From Diaphorobacter sp. HDW4A (GTDB taxonomy: Bacteria; Pseudomonadota; Gammaproteobacteria; Burkholderiales; Burkholderiaceae_C): a DNA stretch of 64,000 bases. Position numbers and translations under genes: made by a program. Of this stretch, positions 52,469 through 62,960 are shown piece by piece. The notes below the pieces were generated by a model, which was given only the letters and a program-made list of their open reading frames with translations, was not told where the DNA came from and made no database searches. The first letter of the stretch is position 1. Each line of letters opens with the position of its first letter. The DNA lies in assembly GCF_011305995.1 (NCBI RefSeq), contig NZ_CP049910.1:2604001-2668000 (forward strand). The letters are read 5' to 3'.

Positions 52469-54958
52469 TCAGAAGTCATACCGCATGCCCACGTTCACGC
52501 TGCGCGGTGCGCCCCAGGTGTAAAACAGGCCCGCAGCACTGAAATTGGTGAGTCCCGAAAGGTACTTCTTGTCGAAGGCGTTGTTCACGTTCAGGCTGAA
52601 CGAGAGATGCGAGTCAACCTGGTAGCGCGCCATCAGATCGACCAGCGCGTAGGCGTCCTGAGACAGCGTGGCCGCGCTGTTGTTCACCGAGGTCTTGGTC
52701 TGCCAGCGCGTGGATGCGCCCACGGTCAGGCCGCGCATGTCGCCGTCGAAACGGTAGGTCGTGCCGAGCTTGAACTGGTGCTTGGGGTACTTGCTCGCAT
52801 TGTTGAGCGAGCTGTCCTGCTGCACCAGACTGCCCTGCGCCTGCCAGCCGCGCGCGAGCTCGCCCGACAGTTCCAGCTCCCAACCGCGCCGCGTGGCTGA
52901 CGAGACCGACCGATAGGCGGTGTCGCCACCGGGCGTGAGCCCGCCGCTTTCCTCCGCCGTGTTCTTGGTCTTCATCCAGAAGTGGGCGATGCTGGCGTTC
53001 AGGCGCTTGTCGAAGAACTCAGCCTTGGCTCCGATCTCGTAGGTGTTGCCCTCTTCTGGCTTGAGCGTGGTGCCGCGTTCGTCCTGCGCGGTCTGTGGCT
53101 GGAAGATGTTGGCGTAGCTCCCATACAGCGATACGTTCGGATGGACCTCGTAGACCAGCCCGGCATACGGCGTGACCACGCCGTTTTCCTTCATGTCGTA
53201 GTTCCACCAGTAGGGCGTGATGTCGCGCTCTTCAAAGCGGGTGACGCGCAGCCCGGCGATCACCTGCAGCGGATCCGCCACGCGAAAGCGCCCGGCCGCG
53301 TAGGCATAGCGCTGCTTCTGGCTGAAGCTGTTGTCGCCATAGTTCAGCTTGCTGTAGTCGGGCATGGGCAGCGCGGCGCCGCCCTGGGCCATGCTCACGC
53401 CGAGCTGGTCCAGCGGCACCAGATTGAGCGAATTGAGCGGCAGCTGCACATTGCTGTAGAAGCGCGAGATGCCCGCCCCCGCAAGCAGCTCATGCGATCG
53501 GCCAAGCAGATCAAACGAGCCCTTGACGTCCAGATTCACGGTCCAGTTGTCGGTCTCCATGTTGCGCCAGCGGCCAAAGCTCGCGCGGTCCTGATCGTAG
53601 TAGTAGCCCGCGATCATGTCGTCCATGGTCACACGCTGGTGCGAAAACTTGAGCGCCGCCGTCCAGTCATCGGCAAGGCGCTGCTCCAGACTGCCGAACA
53701 GGTTCAGCCCCTTCTGCTCGTAGCCGCCCCAGGGCGCACCGGTGTTGAACGAGCGCGGCATCCACGCCACGTCACCGCCTGCGCGCGTATAGCGCTGGAT
53801 GGGCTGCGTCGTGCCTATGCCCTTGGCGTCGCGCTCGCGGTAGGTCAGGCCGACATTGAGCAGCGTGTCGGGCGTGAGGTCGGCCTCCAGCGTGCCGAAC
53901 AGCATCTTGCTGCTGGACTTTTCATAGTCGCGAAAGCCACCCGAATCCATGGCCGAGGCCACCAGTCGGCCACGCACCGAACCCGATTCGTTGAGCGGTC
54001 CGCCCACATCGGCCTGCGCGCGGTAGGTGTCCCAACTGCCCGCGTTGGCGCGCACGTTGGCCTGAAAATCACGTGTCGGGCGCTTGCGGATCATGTTGAC
54101 GGTAGCGCCATAGTTGCCCTTGCCGACCACCAGACCCGACGATCCCTTGAGCACCTCCACGCGGTCGATTTCTGACATGTCGTCGAGCGAGAACATGGTG
54201 CTGGTGAGGTAATACCAGCCGCTTGTGACCTGTGCCATGCCATCGGTCTGCAGATTCACACTGGTGCCGCGCGCTTGAAAATCCGAGGCGTTGTTCTGAC
54301 GGTAGACCGCAATACCGGGCGTCTGCTCCATCACATCGGTCAGCGTCTCGAGCTTGAAATCATCCATGCGTTGGCGCGTCATCACCGAGACCGACTGCGG
54401 CGTCTCGCGCAGCGAGAGATTCAGTCCTGTGGCCGTGCGACTCGGGCCCTTCTGCGTGTAGCTGCCCGAGCCTTCCGATGCCGTGCCCGCATCCGCCTTG
54501 GCGGTGACGGTGACCGTCGCGAGTGCTGCGGCGCCTGCGGGGGCCGGCGGGCTCACCTGCGCATCCGCTCTGCGCGCACGCAGCCCGTAGCTGCCATCGG
54601 CTTGAACGAATGCTTCCAGTCCCGTGTTGGCAAGCAGCGCCGACAGCCCTGCCGATACGCTGTAGCTGCCCTCGAGCCCCGCCGTGTTCTTGCCCTCAGC
54701 CATGCTGCCGTTGCCCACAAGGAAGATGCCGGCTTCTGCCGAAAACCGCGTGAGCGCATGGCTCAGCGGGCCCGCAGGAATGTCATAACTGCGAGCAGCC
54801 TGCGCTGCCGTTGTCGTCTGAGCGAGCACAAGCGGTGCATGGGTCACCGCTCCGATGCTGCTAGCGACAAGCAACAACGGGATCGCCAGCTTACGGGTTG
54901 AGTGGTTCTTGCTGCGCAGCTTGTTGTTGATTGCGCGCTTGGCTCTGCGTACGGACAT
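52469..54958 (-). CDS. TonB-dependent siderophore receptor with STN signalling domain
   Basis: An 829-residue outer-membrane receptor. A basic N-terminus and hydrophobic LAIPLLLVASSIGAVTHAP export signal precede an STN domain (about 55-115, DIPAGPLSHALTRFSAEAG). The plug follows (LRETPQSVSVMTRQRMDDF), then a barrel ending in the terminal aromatic VNVGMRYDF. The STN domain signals through FecR to the sigma factor encoded upstream, so this is an FpvA/FecA-style self-inducing receptor. Siderophore unknown. I chose ATG 54958; an upstream ATG at 55075 adds 39 residues. Confidence 0.92.
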   Translation of the reverse strand: MSVRRAKRAINNKLRSKNHSTRKLAIPLLLVASSIGAVTHAPLVLAQTTTAAQAARSYDIPAGPLSHALTRFSAEAGIFLVGNGSMAEGKNTAGLEGSYSVSAGLSALLANTGLEAFVQADGSYGLRARRADAQVSPPAPAGAAALATVTVTAKADAGTASEGSGSYTQKGPSRTATGLNLSLRETPQSVSVMTRQRMDDFKLETLTDVMEQTPGIAVYRQNNASDFQARGTSVNLQTDGMAQVTSGWYYLTSTMFSLDDMSEIDRVEVLKGSSGLVVGKGNYGATVNMIRKRPTRDFQANVRANAGSWDTYRAQADVGGPLNESGSVRGRLVASAMDSGGFRDYEKSSSKMLFGTLEADLTPDTLLNVGLTYRERDAKGIGTTQPIQRYTRAGGDVAWMPRSFNTGAPWGGYEQKGLNLFGSLEQRLADDWTAALKFSHQRVTMDDMIAGYYYDQDRASFGRWRNMETDNWTVNLDVKGSFDLLGRSHELLAGAGISRFYSNVQLPLNSLNLVPLDQLGVSMAQGGAALPMPDYSKLNYGDNSFSQKQRYAYAAGRFRVADPLQVIAGLRVTRFEERDITPYWWNYDMKENGVVTPYAGLVYEVHPNVSLYGSYANIFQPQTAQDERGTTLKPEEGNTYEIGAKAEFFDKRLNASIAHFWMKTKNTAEESGGLTPGGDTAYRSVSSATRRGWELELSGELARGWQAQGSLVQQDSSLNNASKYPKHQFKLGTTYRFDGDMRGLTVGASTRWQTKTSVNNSAATLSQDAYALVDLMARYQVDSHLSFSLNVNNAFDKKYLSGLTNFSAAGLFYTWGAPRSVNVGMRYDF

Positions 54959-55153
54959 GGACGGCTTGCTCCGACTTGGAAAGGGTTTGCGATGAAGCGA
55001 AATCCCCCATCGCCAGCCAACCGGGCGCCCTGGCGTGATTGAGCGCAGGATGGCTTGGCGATGAGGTCTTCTCATGGAGTAAAACCATCGAGACGCCCAA
55101 ACCCGGAACCAGAAATCGAAAAAAAGATGAAATATTTTTTGAACGACGCGGAA

Positions 55154-56158
55154 TCAACGCTGCGCCTCGATGCTGGTCCACCACGGCAGCGGCTGCGCGA
55201 TGCGCACCGGCAGCGCGGATGCAAGCATCTGCAGAGCACGATCCGTGTCGTGCGCCGGAAAGCTGCCGTAAACAACCAAGTCGGCCACGGAATCCGCCAC
55301 GCCCAGATGGCCCTTGCGGTAGCGGCCCAACTCCTGCACGAATTGCCAGAGCGGCAGGTTGTTGGCCACGAGCGAGCCCTGCGTCCACACCTGGCGCGCC
55401 ATGTCGGCCGCGTCGGTCTGCGCGATATCATGCATCGTGAATGAGGTCTGCTGGCCCGCATCGACGATCAACGCCTGGTCCGTCGACGCCGTACGAATCT
55501 CCACCGCACCGTCGTATACGGCCAGCTGCGTGGTCGATTCGCTCAACTGCACATTGAATCGAGTGCCCAATGCGCGCATGCGGCCCTGGCGGGACTGCAC
55601 CAGCAGTGGACGCGTGTCCTTCGCCGTTTCGACAAATACTTCGCCAGACACCAACACGATGCGACGCTCCAGCGCACTGAACCGGACATCGATGGCGCTC
55701 GCGGTGTTGAGCCACAGGTGCGTGCCATCGTCCAGCGTCATCCGCCGCTGCTCGCCTGTCGCGGTGCGCACATCGGCAGCCAGCGCCATCATCCCGTCCG
55801 GCAACCACGCTTGACGCCAACACAGCGCGCCGATCACGCCGCCACTCGCCAGCAATGCCGCACTCGCGAGTACCCGGCGGCGAGCGCGCAGACGGTCATC
55901 CACCGCGTGGAGTTGATGGGCAACCTCGTACGGATGTGGCAGTGTGCGCACCGGTTCGAAGGCGCGGCTGATGTCTTCCACATACTGCCAGGCCTGCACG
56001 TGCGAATCGGCCGCCGACATCCAGGTCTGCCACGCGGCCCGCTGGCGTGCATTTGCTTTGCCATCACGCAGACACGCATACCAATGCGCCGCCTGTTCCA
56101 GATCCGCATGCGATGGCGCGGACGACACATCGGTGATCGCGCCCTGCCTCAACCTCAT
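55154..56158 (-). CDS. FecR-type anti-sigma regulator
   Basis: A 334-residue protein. The cytoplasmic DUF4880 N-terminus (HADLEQAAHWYACLRDGKAN...WQTWMSA) binds the sigma factor, one transmembrane helix follows (VLASAALLASGGVIGALCW), then the FecR periplasmic domain with VRTATGEQRRMTLDDGTHLW and ALGTRFNVQ. It relays receptor occupancy to the sigma factor. ATGA overlap with the sigma gene. Confidence 0.92.
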   Translation of the reverse strand: MRLRQGAITDVSSAPSHADLEQAAHWYACLRDGKANARQRAAWQTWMSAADSHVQAWQYVEDISRAFEPVRTLPHPYEVAHQLHAVDDRLRARRRVLASAALLASGGVIGALCWRQAWLPDGMMALAADVRTATGEQRRMTLDDGTHLWLNTASAIDVRFSALERRIVLVSGEVFVETAKDTRPLLVQSRQGRMRALGTRFNVQLSESTTQLAVYDGAVEIRTASTDQALIVDAGQQTSFTMHDIAQTDAADMARQVWTQGSLVANNLPLWQFVQELGRYRKGHLGVADSVADLVVYGSFPAHDTDRALQMLASALPVRIAQPLPWWTSIEAQR

Positions 56159-56709
56159 GCCAGCGCATCCTGACGCAGCTCGGCGGCCGTCTGGCGAGCA
56201 CTCAGGGAAAGACAGGCGAGCATGGCCTGTGCCACATACTTGCGCACCATGCGCCCCGAAATGCCAAGCTCAGCCCCCACGTCGTCGTCCGTCATGTCGC
56301 ACACCACCGCCAGCGTGAATGCCCGCGCTGCCTTGGGCGAGAGCGACTGCAGCATGCGCCCGATCTCGTCCAGCGCCTGCAACACCATGGCCTGGCGTTC
56401 GGCCGACGGGTAGCTGGCCTGCGGCGTCGCGGCCAGTATGTCGAGCCAGACACGTTCTATCTCTTGACGATGCCAAAGATTGATGCACAGGTTCTGCGCC
56501 GTGGTTCGCAAATAGGCGCGCGCCTCACCCGCACTGCCGAAGCTCCTATTCGTTTTGCCGGTGAGCAGACGCACAAACGTGTCATGCGCCAGATCGGCCG
56601 CCTCGGCAGCCGACCCCAGACGGCGGCGAAGCCAGCCCATCAACCAATTGTGGTGATCGACGTAAAGCGCAGCGATTTCGGCGTGCGACGAGCTGGGTGC
56701 TGTAGACAT
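56155..56709 (-). CDS. FecI-type ECF sigma factor
   Basis: A 184-residue ECF sigma with region 2 (HNWLMGWLRRRLGSAAEAADLAHDTFVRLL) and region 4 (LSPKAARAFTLAVVCDMTDDDVGAELGIS). It would direct transcription of the receptor operon on iron starvation plus siderophore. A Fur-like box lies upstream. Confidence 0.92.
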   Translation of the reverse strand: MSTAPSSSHAEIAALYVDHHNWLMGWLRRRLGSAAEAADLAHDTFVRLLTGKTNRSFGSAGEARAYLRTTAQNLCINLWHRQEIERVWLDILAATPQASYPSAERQAMVLQALDEIGRMLQSLSPKAARAFTLAVVCDMTDDDVGAELGISGRMVRKYVAQAMLACLSLSARQTAAELRQDALA

Positions 56710-56746
56710 GACAGGTGCGCCAACGGCCTCAATGGCAGTTGTAAAT

Positions 56747-56765
56747 TTTAATGAGAATCAGTATT
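56747..56765. promoter_or_regulatory. Fur-box-like site
   Basis: TTTAATGAGAATCAGTATT agrees with the classical 19-bp Fur consensus at 14 positions. It lies 38-56 bp before the sigma-factor start, as expected for iron repression of a FecI-type gene. The following region to 56975 shows no gene. Confidence 0.65.
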
Positions 56766-56974
56766 ATTATATTAATATTGCAGTGAATAGCCAAAATAGT
56801 GGCGACAGCTCTCCCCGAAACTGGAAAACCGACGCTTGGCATTCGGCGCGGAACTGTGTGAAGAAATCTCAGGAGAGGACGAGAGGACACATGCAGCGAC
56901 CAAGGCAAACGCGCCTGATCGGGACGGCTCGCACTTGCACGTCTTTGACGACTGACGCAAACGCGGCTGACAAC

Positions 56975-57010
56975 AAAAAACCCTCTTGAATCATTGATTC
57001 AAGAGGGTTT
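56975..57010 (-). terminator. terminator of tRNA-Val
   Basis: AACCCTCTTGAATC with GATTCAAGAGGGTT form a long perfect stem with a 4-base loop. On the minus strand a T run follows (plus-strand A run 56975-56980). It could also act on the plus strand. Confidence 0.9.
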
Positions 57011-57016
57011 TGTATC

Positions 57017-57091
57017 TGGTGGGCGATACATGGATCGAACATGTGACCCCTGCCGTGTGAAGGCAGTGCTCTACCGCTGAGCTAATCGCCC
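57017..57091 (-). tRNA. tRNA-Val (anticodon CAC)
   Basis: A 75-nt minus-strand cloverleaf, acceptor GGGCGAT/ATCGCCC, anticodon stem CTGCC/GGCAG with loop TTCACAC giving CAC, T-loop GTTCGATCC and encoded CCA (57017-57019). Confidence 0.95.
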
Positions 57092-57129
57092 GTCGTCTTG
57101 CGACAAGATCTCTATTATTACATGGAAAA

Positions 57130-57849
57130 TCAATCGACCGGAGAAGTTTGCCAGATTGTTTTCCCGCCGCTGGATTTGTCGATCTGCTTGAGCACGTCGA
57201 GGTGCGCGGCAATCTCGTCGTCGTTGGCAGCGATGACCTGCAACGTCAGAGTGCTGAGGTCGATGGCGGCCACGCGCACGGTGCTGGAGTTCTTGTCCTT
57301 CGATTCATCATCCGCAATCAACAAGGCCTCCTGGCCTCGGGTCATGTTGATGTAGACGTCGGCCAGCAGCTCGGCGTCAAGCAAGGCACCATGCAGCGTA
57401 CGGCCCGAATTGTCGACCTCGAGGCGGTCGCACAGCGCATCCAGCGAGTTGCGCTTGCCGGGGAACATCTCCTTGGCCATGGCCAAGGTGTCGATCACGC
57501 TCTCGACGTAAGTCTTGACCGGCTTCTTGCCGCAGAGCTGGAATTCCTTGTTCAGGAATCCGATGTCGAACGCCGCGTTGTGGATGATGAGTTCCGCGCC
57601 CTGCAGGTACTCGACGATCTCATCGGCAAGCTCAGGAAACTTGGGCTTGTCCTTGAGGAATTCGTTGCTGATGCCGTGCACCCGAAGCGCGTCTTCGTGG
57701 CTGTCGCGTTCAGGGTTGAAGTAGATGTGCAGATTCTTGCCCGTGAGCTTTCGGTTCACGAGTTCCACGCAGCCCAACTCGATGATGCGGTCGCCCGTTT
57801 CAGCGGAAAGGCCCGTGGTTTCAGTATCCAGCACGATCTGACGTGACAT
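57130..57849 (-). CDS. dnaQ: DNA polymerase III epsilon subunit (proofreading exonuclease)
   Basis: A 239-residue DEDDh exonuclease. Exo I is VLDTETTGLS, exo II HNAAFDIGFLN, exo III HGALLDAELLADVY. It proofreads the replicative polymerase. ATG 57849 overlaps the ferredoxin stop by one base; the longer frame to 57930 would run inside fdx. Its position behind the isc operon is usual for this group. Confidence 0.93.
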   Translation of the reverse strand: MSRQIVLDTETTGLSAETGDRIIELGCVELVNRKLTGKNLHIYFNPERDSHEDALRVHGISNEFLKDKPKFPELADEIVEYLQGAELIIHNAAFDIGFLNKEFQLCGKKPVKTYVESVIDTLAMAKEMFPGKRNSLDALCDRLEVDNSGRTLHGALLDAELLADVYINMTRGQEALLIADDESKDKNSSTVRVAAIDLSTLTLQVIAANDDEIAAHLDVLKQIDKSSGGKTIWQTSPVD

Positions 57850-58187
57850 CAGTGGTTCTCCTTGGCGTGGTTGATGGAGTACTTCGGAATCTCCACCGTG
57901 ACGTCTTCCTTGGCCAGAATGGCCTGGCACGACAGACGCGATTGTGGCTCAAGTCCCCAGGCGCGATCGAGCAGGTCCTCTTCCTCTTCCTCAGCTTCAT
58001 TGAGCGAGTTGAGGCCCTGACGCACGATGACGTGGCAGGTCGTGCAGGCGCAGCTCATGTCGCAAGCATGCTCGATATTGATCTTGTTGTCGAGCAGCGC
58101 TTCGCAGATCGACGTGCCAGAGGGAGCGGTGATTTCAGCGCCTTGCGGGCAGTACTCGGGATGCGGGAGAATTTTGATGACGGGCAT
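57849..58187 (-). CDS. fdx: ISC-type 2Fe-2S ferredoxin
   Basis: A 112-residue adrenodoxin-like ferredoxin. Three of the cluster cysteines lie in CDMSCACTTCHVIV and the fourth in the late SRLSCQAI. It supplies electrons for Fe-S assembly on IscU. Last isc gene, 35 bp after hscA. Confidence 0.94.
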   Translation of the reverse strand: MPVIKILPHPEYCPQGAEITAPSGTSICEALLDNKINIEHACDMSCACTTCHVIVRQGLNSLNEAEEEEEDLLDRAWGLEPQSRLSCQAILAKEDVTVEIPKYSINHAKENH

Positions 58188-58222
58188 GTGGGTTCGCTTT
58201 GTGTTCGTTCTCAGACCGCGCG

Positions 58223-60103
58223 TTACAGCGTCTGGATGTTCTTGCCAGCCAGCGCGTCGCGGATGCCGCGATTCATGCGCTCGGCGGCGAAATGTTCTGT
58301 GCCTTTGGCGAGGGCCTGCGTTCCGGCTTCAAGCACTGCGGCGTCGTCACTGCTCGAATGCAACTGGCGCAGCGTCTGCATGAGCGCGTCGATGTCGGCG
58401 CGCTCCTTCTCGCTCAGCACATCGCCGTCGATGTCTAGCGCACTCTGCGTCGCCATGAGCAAGCGCTCGGCGTCCACGCGGGCTTCGACGACGGCGCGCT
58501 GGCGCATATCCTGCTGCGCGGTGGCGAAGCCGTCTTCGAGCATCTTCGCGATCTGATCGTCGGAGAGACCGTAAGACGGTTTCACATCTACCTTGGCCTC
58601 GACACCGCTGCCCTGTTCCTTGGCGCTCACGCTAAGCAGGCCATCGGCATCGACGGTGAAGGTCACGCGGATGCGCGCAGCGCCTGCGGCCATGGGCGGA
58701 ATGCCGCGCAGCTCGAATCGCGCGAGGCTGCGGCAGTCGGCAACGAGGTCGCGCTCGCCCTGCACCACGTGGATGGCCATCGCGGTCTGACCGTCCTTGT
58801 AGGTAGTGAAGTCCTGCGCCTTGGCGGTGGGAATGGTTTCGTTGCGGGCGACGATGCGCTCGACCAGACCGCCCATGGTCTCGATGCCAAGCGAGAGCGG
58901 AATCACGTCGAGCAGCAGCAGATCACCAGCGGAGTTGTTGCCCGCGAGTTGATTGGCCTGAATGGACGCGCCAAGCGCAACCACTTCATCGGGATTCAGA
59001 TTGGTCAGTGGCGTGGTGCCGAAGAAATCAGCCACGGCGGACTGCACCTGCGGCATGCGAGTGGAGCCACCCACCATGACCACGCCCTGCACTTCTTCGC
59101 GCGAAAGTTGCGCGTCGCGCAGCGTGCGGCGCACGGCGCTCAGCGTGCGCTTGGTGAGCTCTGCAGTCGCGGCATCGAAGTCAGCACGGGCCACTGCATG
59201 AGCCAACGGCTTGCCCGCCAACGTGGCAATGAACTGCGCACTGCCCGCATCGGTCAGCGCTTCCTTGCAGGCGCGCGCCGCGATGCGCACGGCGGTTTTT
59301 TCTTCGGGCGTCTGGGCCGTGAGGCCGTGCTGCGCGAGCACCCAGTCGGCCAGCGCGGCGTCGTAATCATCACCGCCAAGCGCCGAGTCGCCGCCCGTGG
59401 CGATGACTTCAAACACACCCTGCGTAAGACGCAGCACAGAGATGTCGAACGTGCCGCCGCCAAGGTCGTACACCGCGTACAAACCTTCGGCCGAGTTGTC
59501 GAGGCCGTAGGCAATCGCGGCGGCCGTGGGCTCGTTGATGAGACGCAGCAGGTTCAGGCCTGCGAGCTTGGCGGCATCCTTGGTGGCCTGGCGCTGTGCG
59601 TCGTCGAAGTACGCGGGCACGGTGATGACCGCGCCGTAGATGTCATCGTTGAAGCTGTCTTCGGCGCGAAAGCGCAGTGTCGCGAGGATCTCGGCGCTCA
59701 CTTCGACGGGCGACTTCACGCCGCCTGCAGTGTGGATCGCCACCATACCTTGCTGGGCCTGGTTGTCACCGCCCTGGGTGCGCAGATCGTAGGGCAGCGA
59801 GGCACGGGCGGCGATGTCGGCAAGGCCACGTCCCATGAAGCGCTTGACCGAGGCAATCGTGTTCACGGGGTCCTGCAGGCGCGAGGCAACGGCGTCGTAG
59901 CCGATCTGGCGACCACCGTTGTCCATGTAACGCACGACGGATGGCAGCAGCACCCTGCCCTGATCATCGGGCAGGCACTCCGCAACGCCGTGGCGCACGG
60001 CGGCCACCAGCGAGTGCGTGGTACCCAGATCGATGCCCACCGCGATGCGTCGTTGATGCGGATCGGGGGATTGACCGGGTTCGGAAATCTGCAGGAGCGC
60101 CAT
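58223..60103 (-). CDS. hscA: Fe-S cluster assembly chaperone HscA
   Basis: A 626-residue Hsp70. The ATPase domain has [27 protein letters not shown] and [10 protein letters not shown]; the substrate domain starts around residue 400 ([18 protein letters not shown]). It drives cluster transfer from IscU by binding the LPPVK motif of IscU, with HscB as cochaperone. ATG 60103 fits other HscA starts; the longer frame is unlikely. Confidence 0.95.
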   Translation of the reverse strand: MALLQISEPGQSPDPHQRRIAVGIDLGTTHSLVAAVRHGVAECLPDDQGRVLLPSVVRYMDNGGRQIGYDAVASRLQDPVNTIASVKRFMGRGLADIAARASLPYDLRTQGGDNQAQQGMVAIHTAGGVKSPVEVSAEILATLRFRAEDSFNDDIYGAVITVPAYFDDAQRQATKDAAKLAGLNLLRLINEPTAAAIAYGLDNSAEGLYAVYDLGGGTFDISVLRLTQGVFEVIATGGDSALGGDDYDAALADWVLAQHGLTAQTPEEKTAVRIAARACKEALTDAGSAQFIATLAGKPLAHAVARADFDAATAELTKRTLSAVRRTLRDAQLSREEVQGVVMVGGSTRMPQVQSAVADFFGTTPLTNLNPDEVVALGASIQANQLAGNNSAGDLLLLDVIPLSLGIETMGGLVERIVARNETIPTAKAQDFTTYKDGQTAMAIHVVQGERDLVADCRSLARFELRGIPPMAAGAARIRVTFTVDADGLLSVSAKEQGSGVEAKVDVKPSYGLSDDQIAKMLEDGFATAQQDMRQRAVVEARVDAERLLMATQSALDIDGDVLSEKERADIDALMQTLRQLHSSSDDAAVLEAGTQALAKGTEHFAAERMNRGIRDALAGKNIQTL

Positions 60104-60202
60104 GGAATCTGTCTTTGTGTTCTGAAGGGGTTGAGAGTGGATGCCATTCAAGGGCATCACCGAAGGCGCGCGCAAGCTGCTGGCCGCCACCGATCACACG
60201 CT

Positions 60203-60721
60203 CTATTGTGCTAGCTGCTCGTGTTTCACATCAACGTCGTGTGCAAAACGCGCAATGAACATGAGGGCTCTGACCTCCTGCGCCGCTTTGGCGAAGTCCT
60301 TTTGCGCATCGATCAGGCTCGAAAGACGCTCCAATGCTTGCTTGCGAGCGGCCTGTACCATGTCTTCCAGCTCATCGAGCGCGTCTTCGCTGGTCGCATC
60401 ATCAAGCGCCTCGCGCCACTCCATCTGCTGCATCAGAAACGCGGCAGGCATGGCCGTGTTGTCTTCCGCGCCGATGGCAACGCCGCTCAACTCGCACAGA
60501 TACGTCGCGCGCTTGAGCGGGTCCTTCAGGCGCTGATACGCCTCATTGATGCGCACCGACCACTGCATCGCCACGCGCTGCGCGGCACTGCCCTGCGCGG
60601 CAAAGCGGTCGGGATGGGCCTCGCGCTGAAGATCCTTCCAGCGCGCGTCGAGTTGAGCGCGGTCCTGTGCGAATTGCGCCGGCACACCGAACAATTCAAA
60701 GTCGTCAGATTGGAGATTCAT
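60203..60721 (-). CDS. hscB: Fe-S cochaperone HscB
   Basis: A 172-residue J-domain cochaperone: DFELFGVPAQFAQD, the HPD loop in REAHPDRFAAQ, and a C-terminal IscU-binding helical bundle. The start is odd: the T run of a strong terminator ends only a few bases before the ATG, leaving no Shine-Dalgarno site. Confidence 0.92.
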   Translation of the reverse strand: MNLQSDDFELFGVPAQFAQDRAQLDARWKDLQREAHPDRFAAQGSAAQRVAMQWSVRINEAYQRLKDPLKRATYLCELSGVAIGAEDNTAMPAAFLMQQMEWREALDDATSEDALDELEDMVQAARKQALERLSSLIDAQKDFAKAAQEVRALMFIARFAHDVDVKHEQLAQ

Positions 60722-60727
60722 AGGAAG

Positions 60728-60762
60728 AAAAAAACCGCCAGCACTGGATGCGATGGCGGTTT
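60728..60762 (-). terminator. intrinsic terminator between iscA and hscB
   Basis: On the minus strand a 9-bp stem (AAACCGCCA with TGGCGGTTT) and a 13-base loop are followed by seven T residues. It lies just after iscA and just before the hscB ATG, splitting the isc operon. Confidence 0.8.
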
Positions 60763-60785
60763 GGCTGATGAGCCTCTAGGCTCGT

Positions 60786-61109
60786 TCAAACACGGAAGCT
60801 TTCCCCGCAACCGCAACGGTCACGCTCGTTGGGATTGTTGAACCTGAAGCCTTCGTTCAGGCCTTCGCGCACAAAGTCGAGCTCCGTGCCGTCGATGTAG
60901 GCCAGACTCTTGGGATCGATCAACAGCTTCACACCATGGTTCTCGAACACGATGTCTTCAGGCGCCTGATCGTCCACGTATTCCAGCTTGTAGGCCAGAC
61001 CGGAACACCCAGTCGTCTTGACACCCAGACGCACGCCCACGCCCTTCCCTCGACGGGAAAGATAGCGACTCACATGCCGGGCGGCGGCTTCGGTCAATGT
61101 CACTGCCAT
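60786..61109 (-). CDS. iscA: Fe-S assembly protein IscA
   Basis: A 107-residue A-type carrier. The three conserved cysteines are in [13 protein letters not shown] and the C-terminal CGCGESF. It follows iscU after 5 bases. It binds and delivers Fe-S clusters or iron. Confidence 0.95.
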   Translation of the reverse strand: MAVTLTEAAARHVSRYLSRRGKGVGVRLGVKTTGCSGLAYKLEYVDDQAPEDIVFENHGVKLLIDPKSLAYIDGTELDFVREGLNEGFRFNNPNERDRCGCGESFRV

Positions 61110-61114
61110 GTTGA

Positions 61115-61528
61115 TCAGGCCACTGTCGAATCGGCTGCCACGGTTTCGCCGCGCTTGGCCTTGTAGTCGTTCACGGCGGCCTTGATGGCGTCTTCTGCCA
61201 AGATGGAGCAGTGAATCTTCACGGGAGGCAGAGCCAGCTCTTCAGCAATGATGCTGTTCTTGAGTGCAGCCGCTTCGTCGAGCGTCTTGCCCTTGACCCA
61301 TTCAGTCACGAGCGAGGACGATGCAATCGCCGAGCCGCAACCGTAGGTCTTGAAGCGCGCGTCTTCAATCACGCCGGTCTCGGGGTTCACCTTGATCTGC
61401 AGCTTCATCACGTCGCCGCAGGCCGGTGCGCCGACCATACCGGTGCCGACCGTGTCGTCACCCTTGTCGAACGAGCCCACATTGCGGGGGTTCTCGTAAT
61501 GGTCGATCACTTTGTCTGAATAAGCCAT
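61115..61528 (-). CDS. iscU: Fe-S scaffold protein IscU
   Basis: A 137-residue scaffold with C37, C64 and C107 as cluster ligands, D39 and the HscA-binding LPPVK (100-104). ATG 61528 starts [18 protein letters not shown], the family start; the longer ORF is not homologous. Confidence 0.96.
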   Translation of the reverse strand: MAYSDKVIDHYENPRNVGSFDKGDDTVGTGMVGAPACGDVMKLQIKVNPETGVIEDARFKTYGCGSAIASSSLVTEWVKGKTLDEAAALKNSIIAEELALPPVKIHCSILAEDAIKAAVNDYKAKRGETVAADSTVA

Positions 61529-61604
61529 GGTGTTTCTCCTTTTACTGCGTCGGCCGGCGGGACTTGCCTCTTCGCGGGGCGCAGCAATCTTCAAAAATAT
61601 GAAA

Positions 61605-62825
61605 TCAGTGGGCAGCCCATTGGATGGTGCTCAAGTCCACACCGTCCTTGAACATTTCCCACAGAGGGCTGAGCTCGCGCAGCTTGGCGACGTTGTGACG
61701 GATGGTGGAGATCGCGTAGTCGATTTCCTCTTCCGTCGTGAAACGGCCGATCGTCATGCGCAGGCTGCTGTGCGCCAGTTCATCGCTGCGGCCAAGAGCA
61801 CGAAGCACATAGCTGGGCTCGAGACTGGCCGAGGTGCATGCGGAGCCTGACGACACCGCCAGACCCTTGATGCCCATGATCAGCGATTCGCCTTCGACGA
61901 AGTTGAAGCTCATGTTCACGTTCTGCGGCACACGGTGTTCCATGCTGCCGTTGATGAACACTTGCTCGACGTCCTTCAGGCCATCCATGAGACGCTTCTG
62001 CAGCGCTGCGGCCTTGGCATTCACCTCGTTCATTTCGAGCTTGATGATGCGGAAGGCCTCGCCCATGCCGACGATCTGGTGCGTTGGCAATGTGCCCGAA
62101 CGCATGCCGCGTTCGTGACCACCACCATGGATCTGCGCTTCCAGACGGATGCGTGGCTTGCGACGCACATACAGCGCGCCCACGCCCTTGGGACCGTAGG
62201 TCTTGTGCGCGGTCATGCTCATCAGGTCGACGGGCAGCTTGCCCATGTCGATCTCGACACGGCCTGTGGCCTGCGCTGCATCGACGTGGAAGATGATGCC
62301 CTTTTCACGGCAGATCGCACCAATGGCCGGGATGTCCTGAATCACGCCGATTTCGTTGTTCACGAACAGCACGCTCACGAGGATCGTGTCGGGGCGGATC
62401 GCGGCCTTGAAGGCTTCCAGATCCAGCAGACCGTCTTCCTTGACGTCCATGTAGGTGACTTCAAAGCCTTGGCGCTCCAGCTCGCGCATGGTGTCCAGCA
62501 CGGCCTTGTGCTCGGTCTTGAGCGTGATGAGGTGCTTGCCCTTGCCTTTGTAGAACTGAGCCGCGCCCTTCAATGCCAGATTGATGGATTCGGTCGCGCC
62601 GCTGGTCCACACGATTTCGCGCGGATCGGCACCGATCAGGTCAGCCACGTAGCCACGCGACTTTTCAATGATCTCTTCGGCCTCCCAGCCCCACGCATGA
62701 CTGCGCGATGCCGCGTTGCCGAAATGTTCGCGCAACCAGGGGATCATCGCGTCGACGACACGGGGATCCACCGGAGTGGTCGCACCGTAGTCCAGGTAAA
62801 TGGGGAAATGGGGAGTCATGTCCAT
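61605..62825 (-). CDS. iscS: cysteine desulfurase IscS
   Basis: A 406-residue PLP enzyme. It takes sulfur from cysteine for Fe-S clusters and thio-modification. The PLP lysine is in [12 protein letters not shown] and the persulfide cysteine in [14 protein letters not shown]. An alternative ATG at 62819 would remove two residues. Confidence 0.96.
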   Translation of the reverse strand: MDMTPHFPIYLDYGATTPVDPRVVDAMIPWLREHFGNAASRSHAWGWEAEEIIEKSRGYVADLIGADPREIVWTSGATESINLALKGAAQFYKGKGKHLITLKTEHKAVLDTMRELERQGFEVTYMDVKEDGLLDLEAFKAAIRPDTILVSVLFVNNEIGVIQDIPAIGAICREKGIIFHVDAAQATGRVEIDMGKLPVDLMSMTAHKTYGPKGVGALYVRRKPRIRLEAQIHGGGHERGMRSGTLPTHQIVGMGEAFRIIKLEMNEVNAKAAALQKRLMDGLKDVEQVFINGSMEHRVPQNVNMSFNFVEGESLIMGIKGLAVSSGSACTSASLEPSYVLRALGRSDELAHSSLRMTIGRFTTEEEIDYAISTIRHNVAKLRELSPLWEMFKDGVDLSTIQWAAH

Positions 62826-62960
62826 GGCTATCTCGCTTTAGCGATCTGGCTGGCGAATGTCAGTTGTCAGAATGGTTTTCAAAAACAGCGGTCCTTGGCC
62901 GGGGCTGCGCCGTTGCTTGATTGATTTGGAGCATCAAGCATCGGGCGCGGCCAACCGCGC

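Noticed and set aside
50699..52900. 733-residue plus-strand open frame
   Set aside because: Antisense to the PepSY gene and receptor end; composition of a shadow frame.
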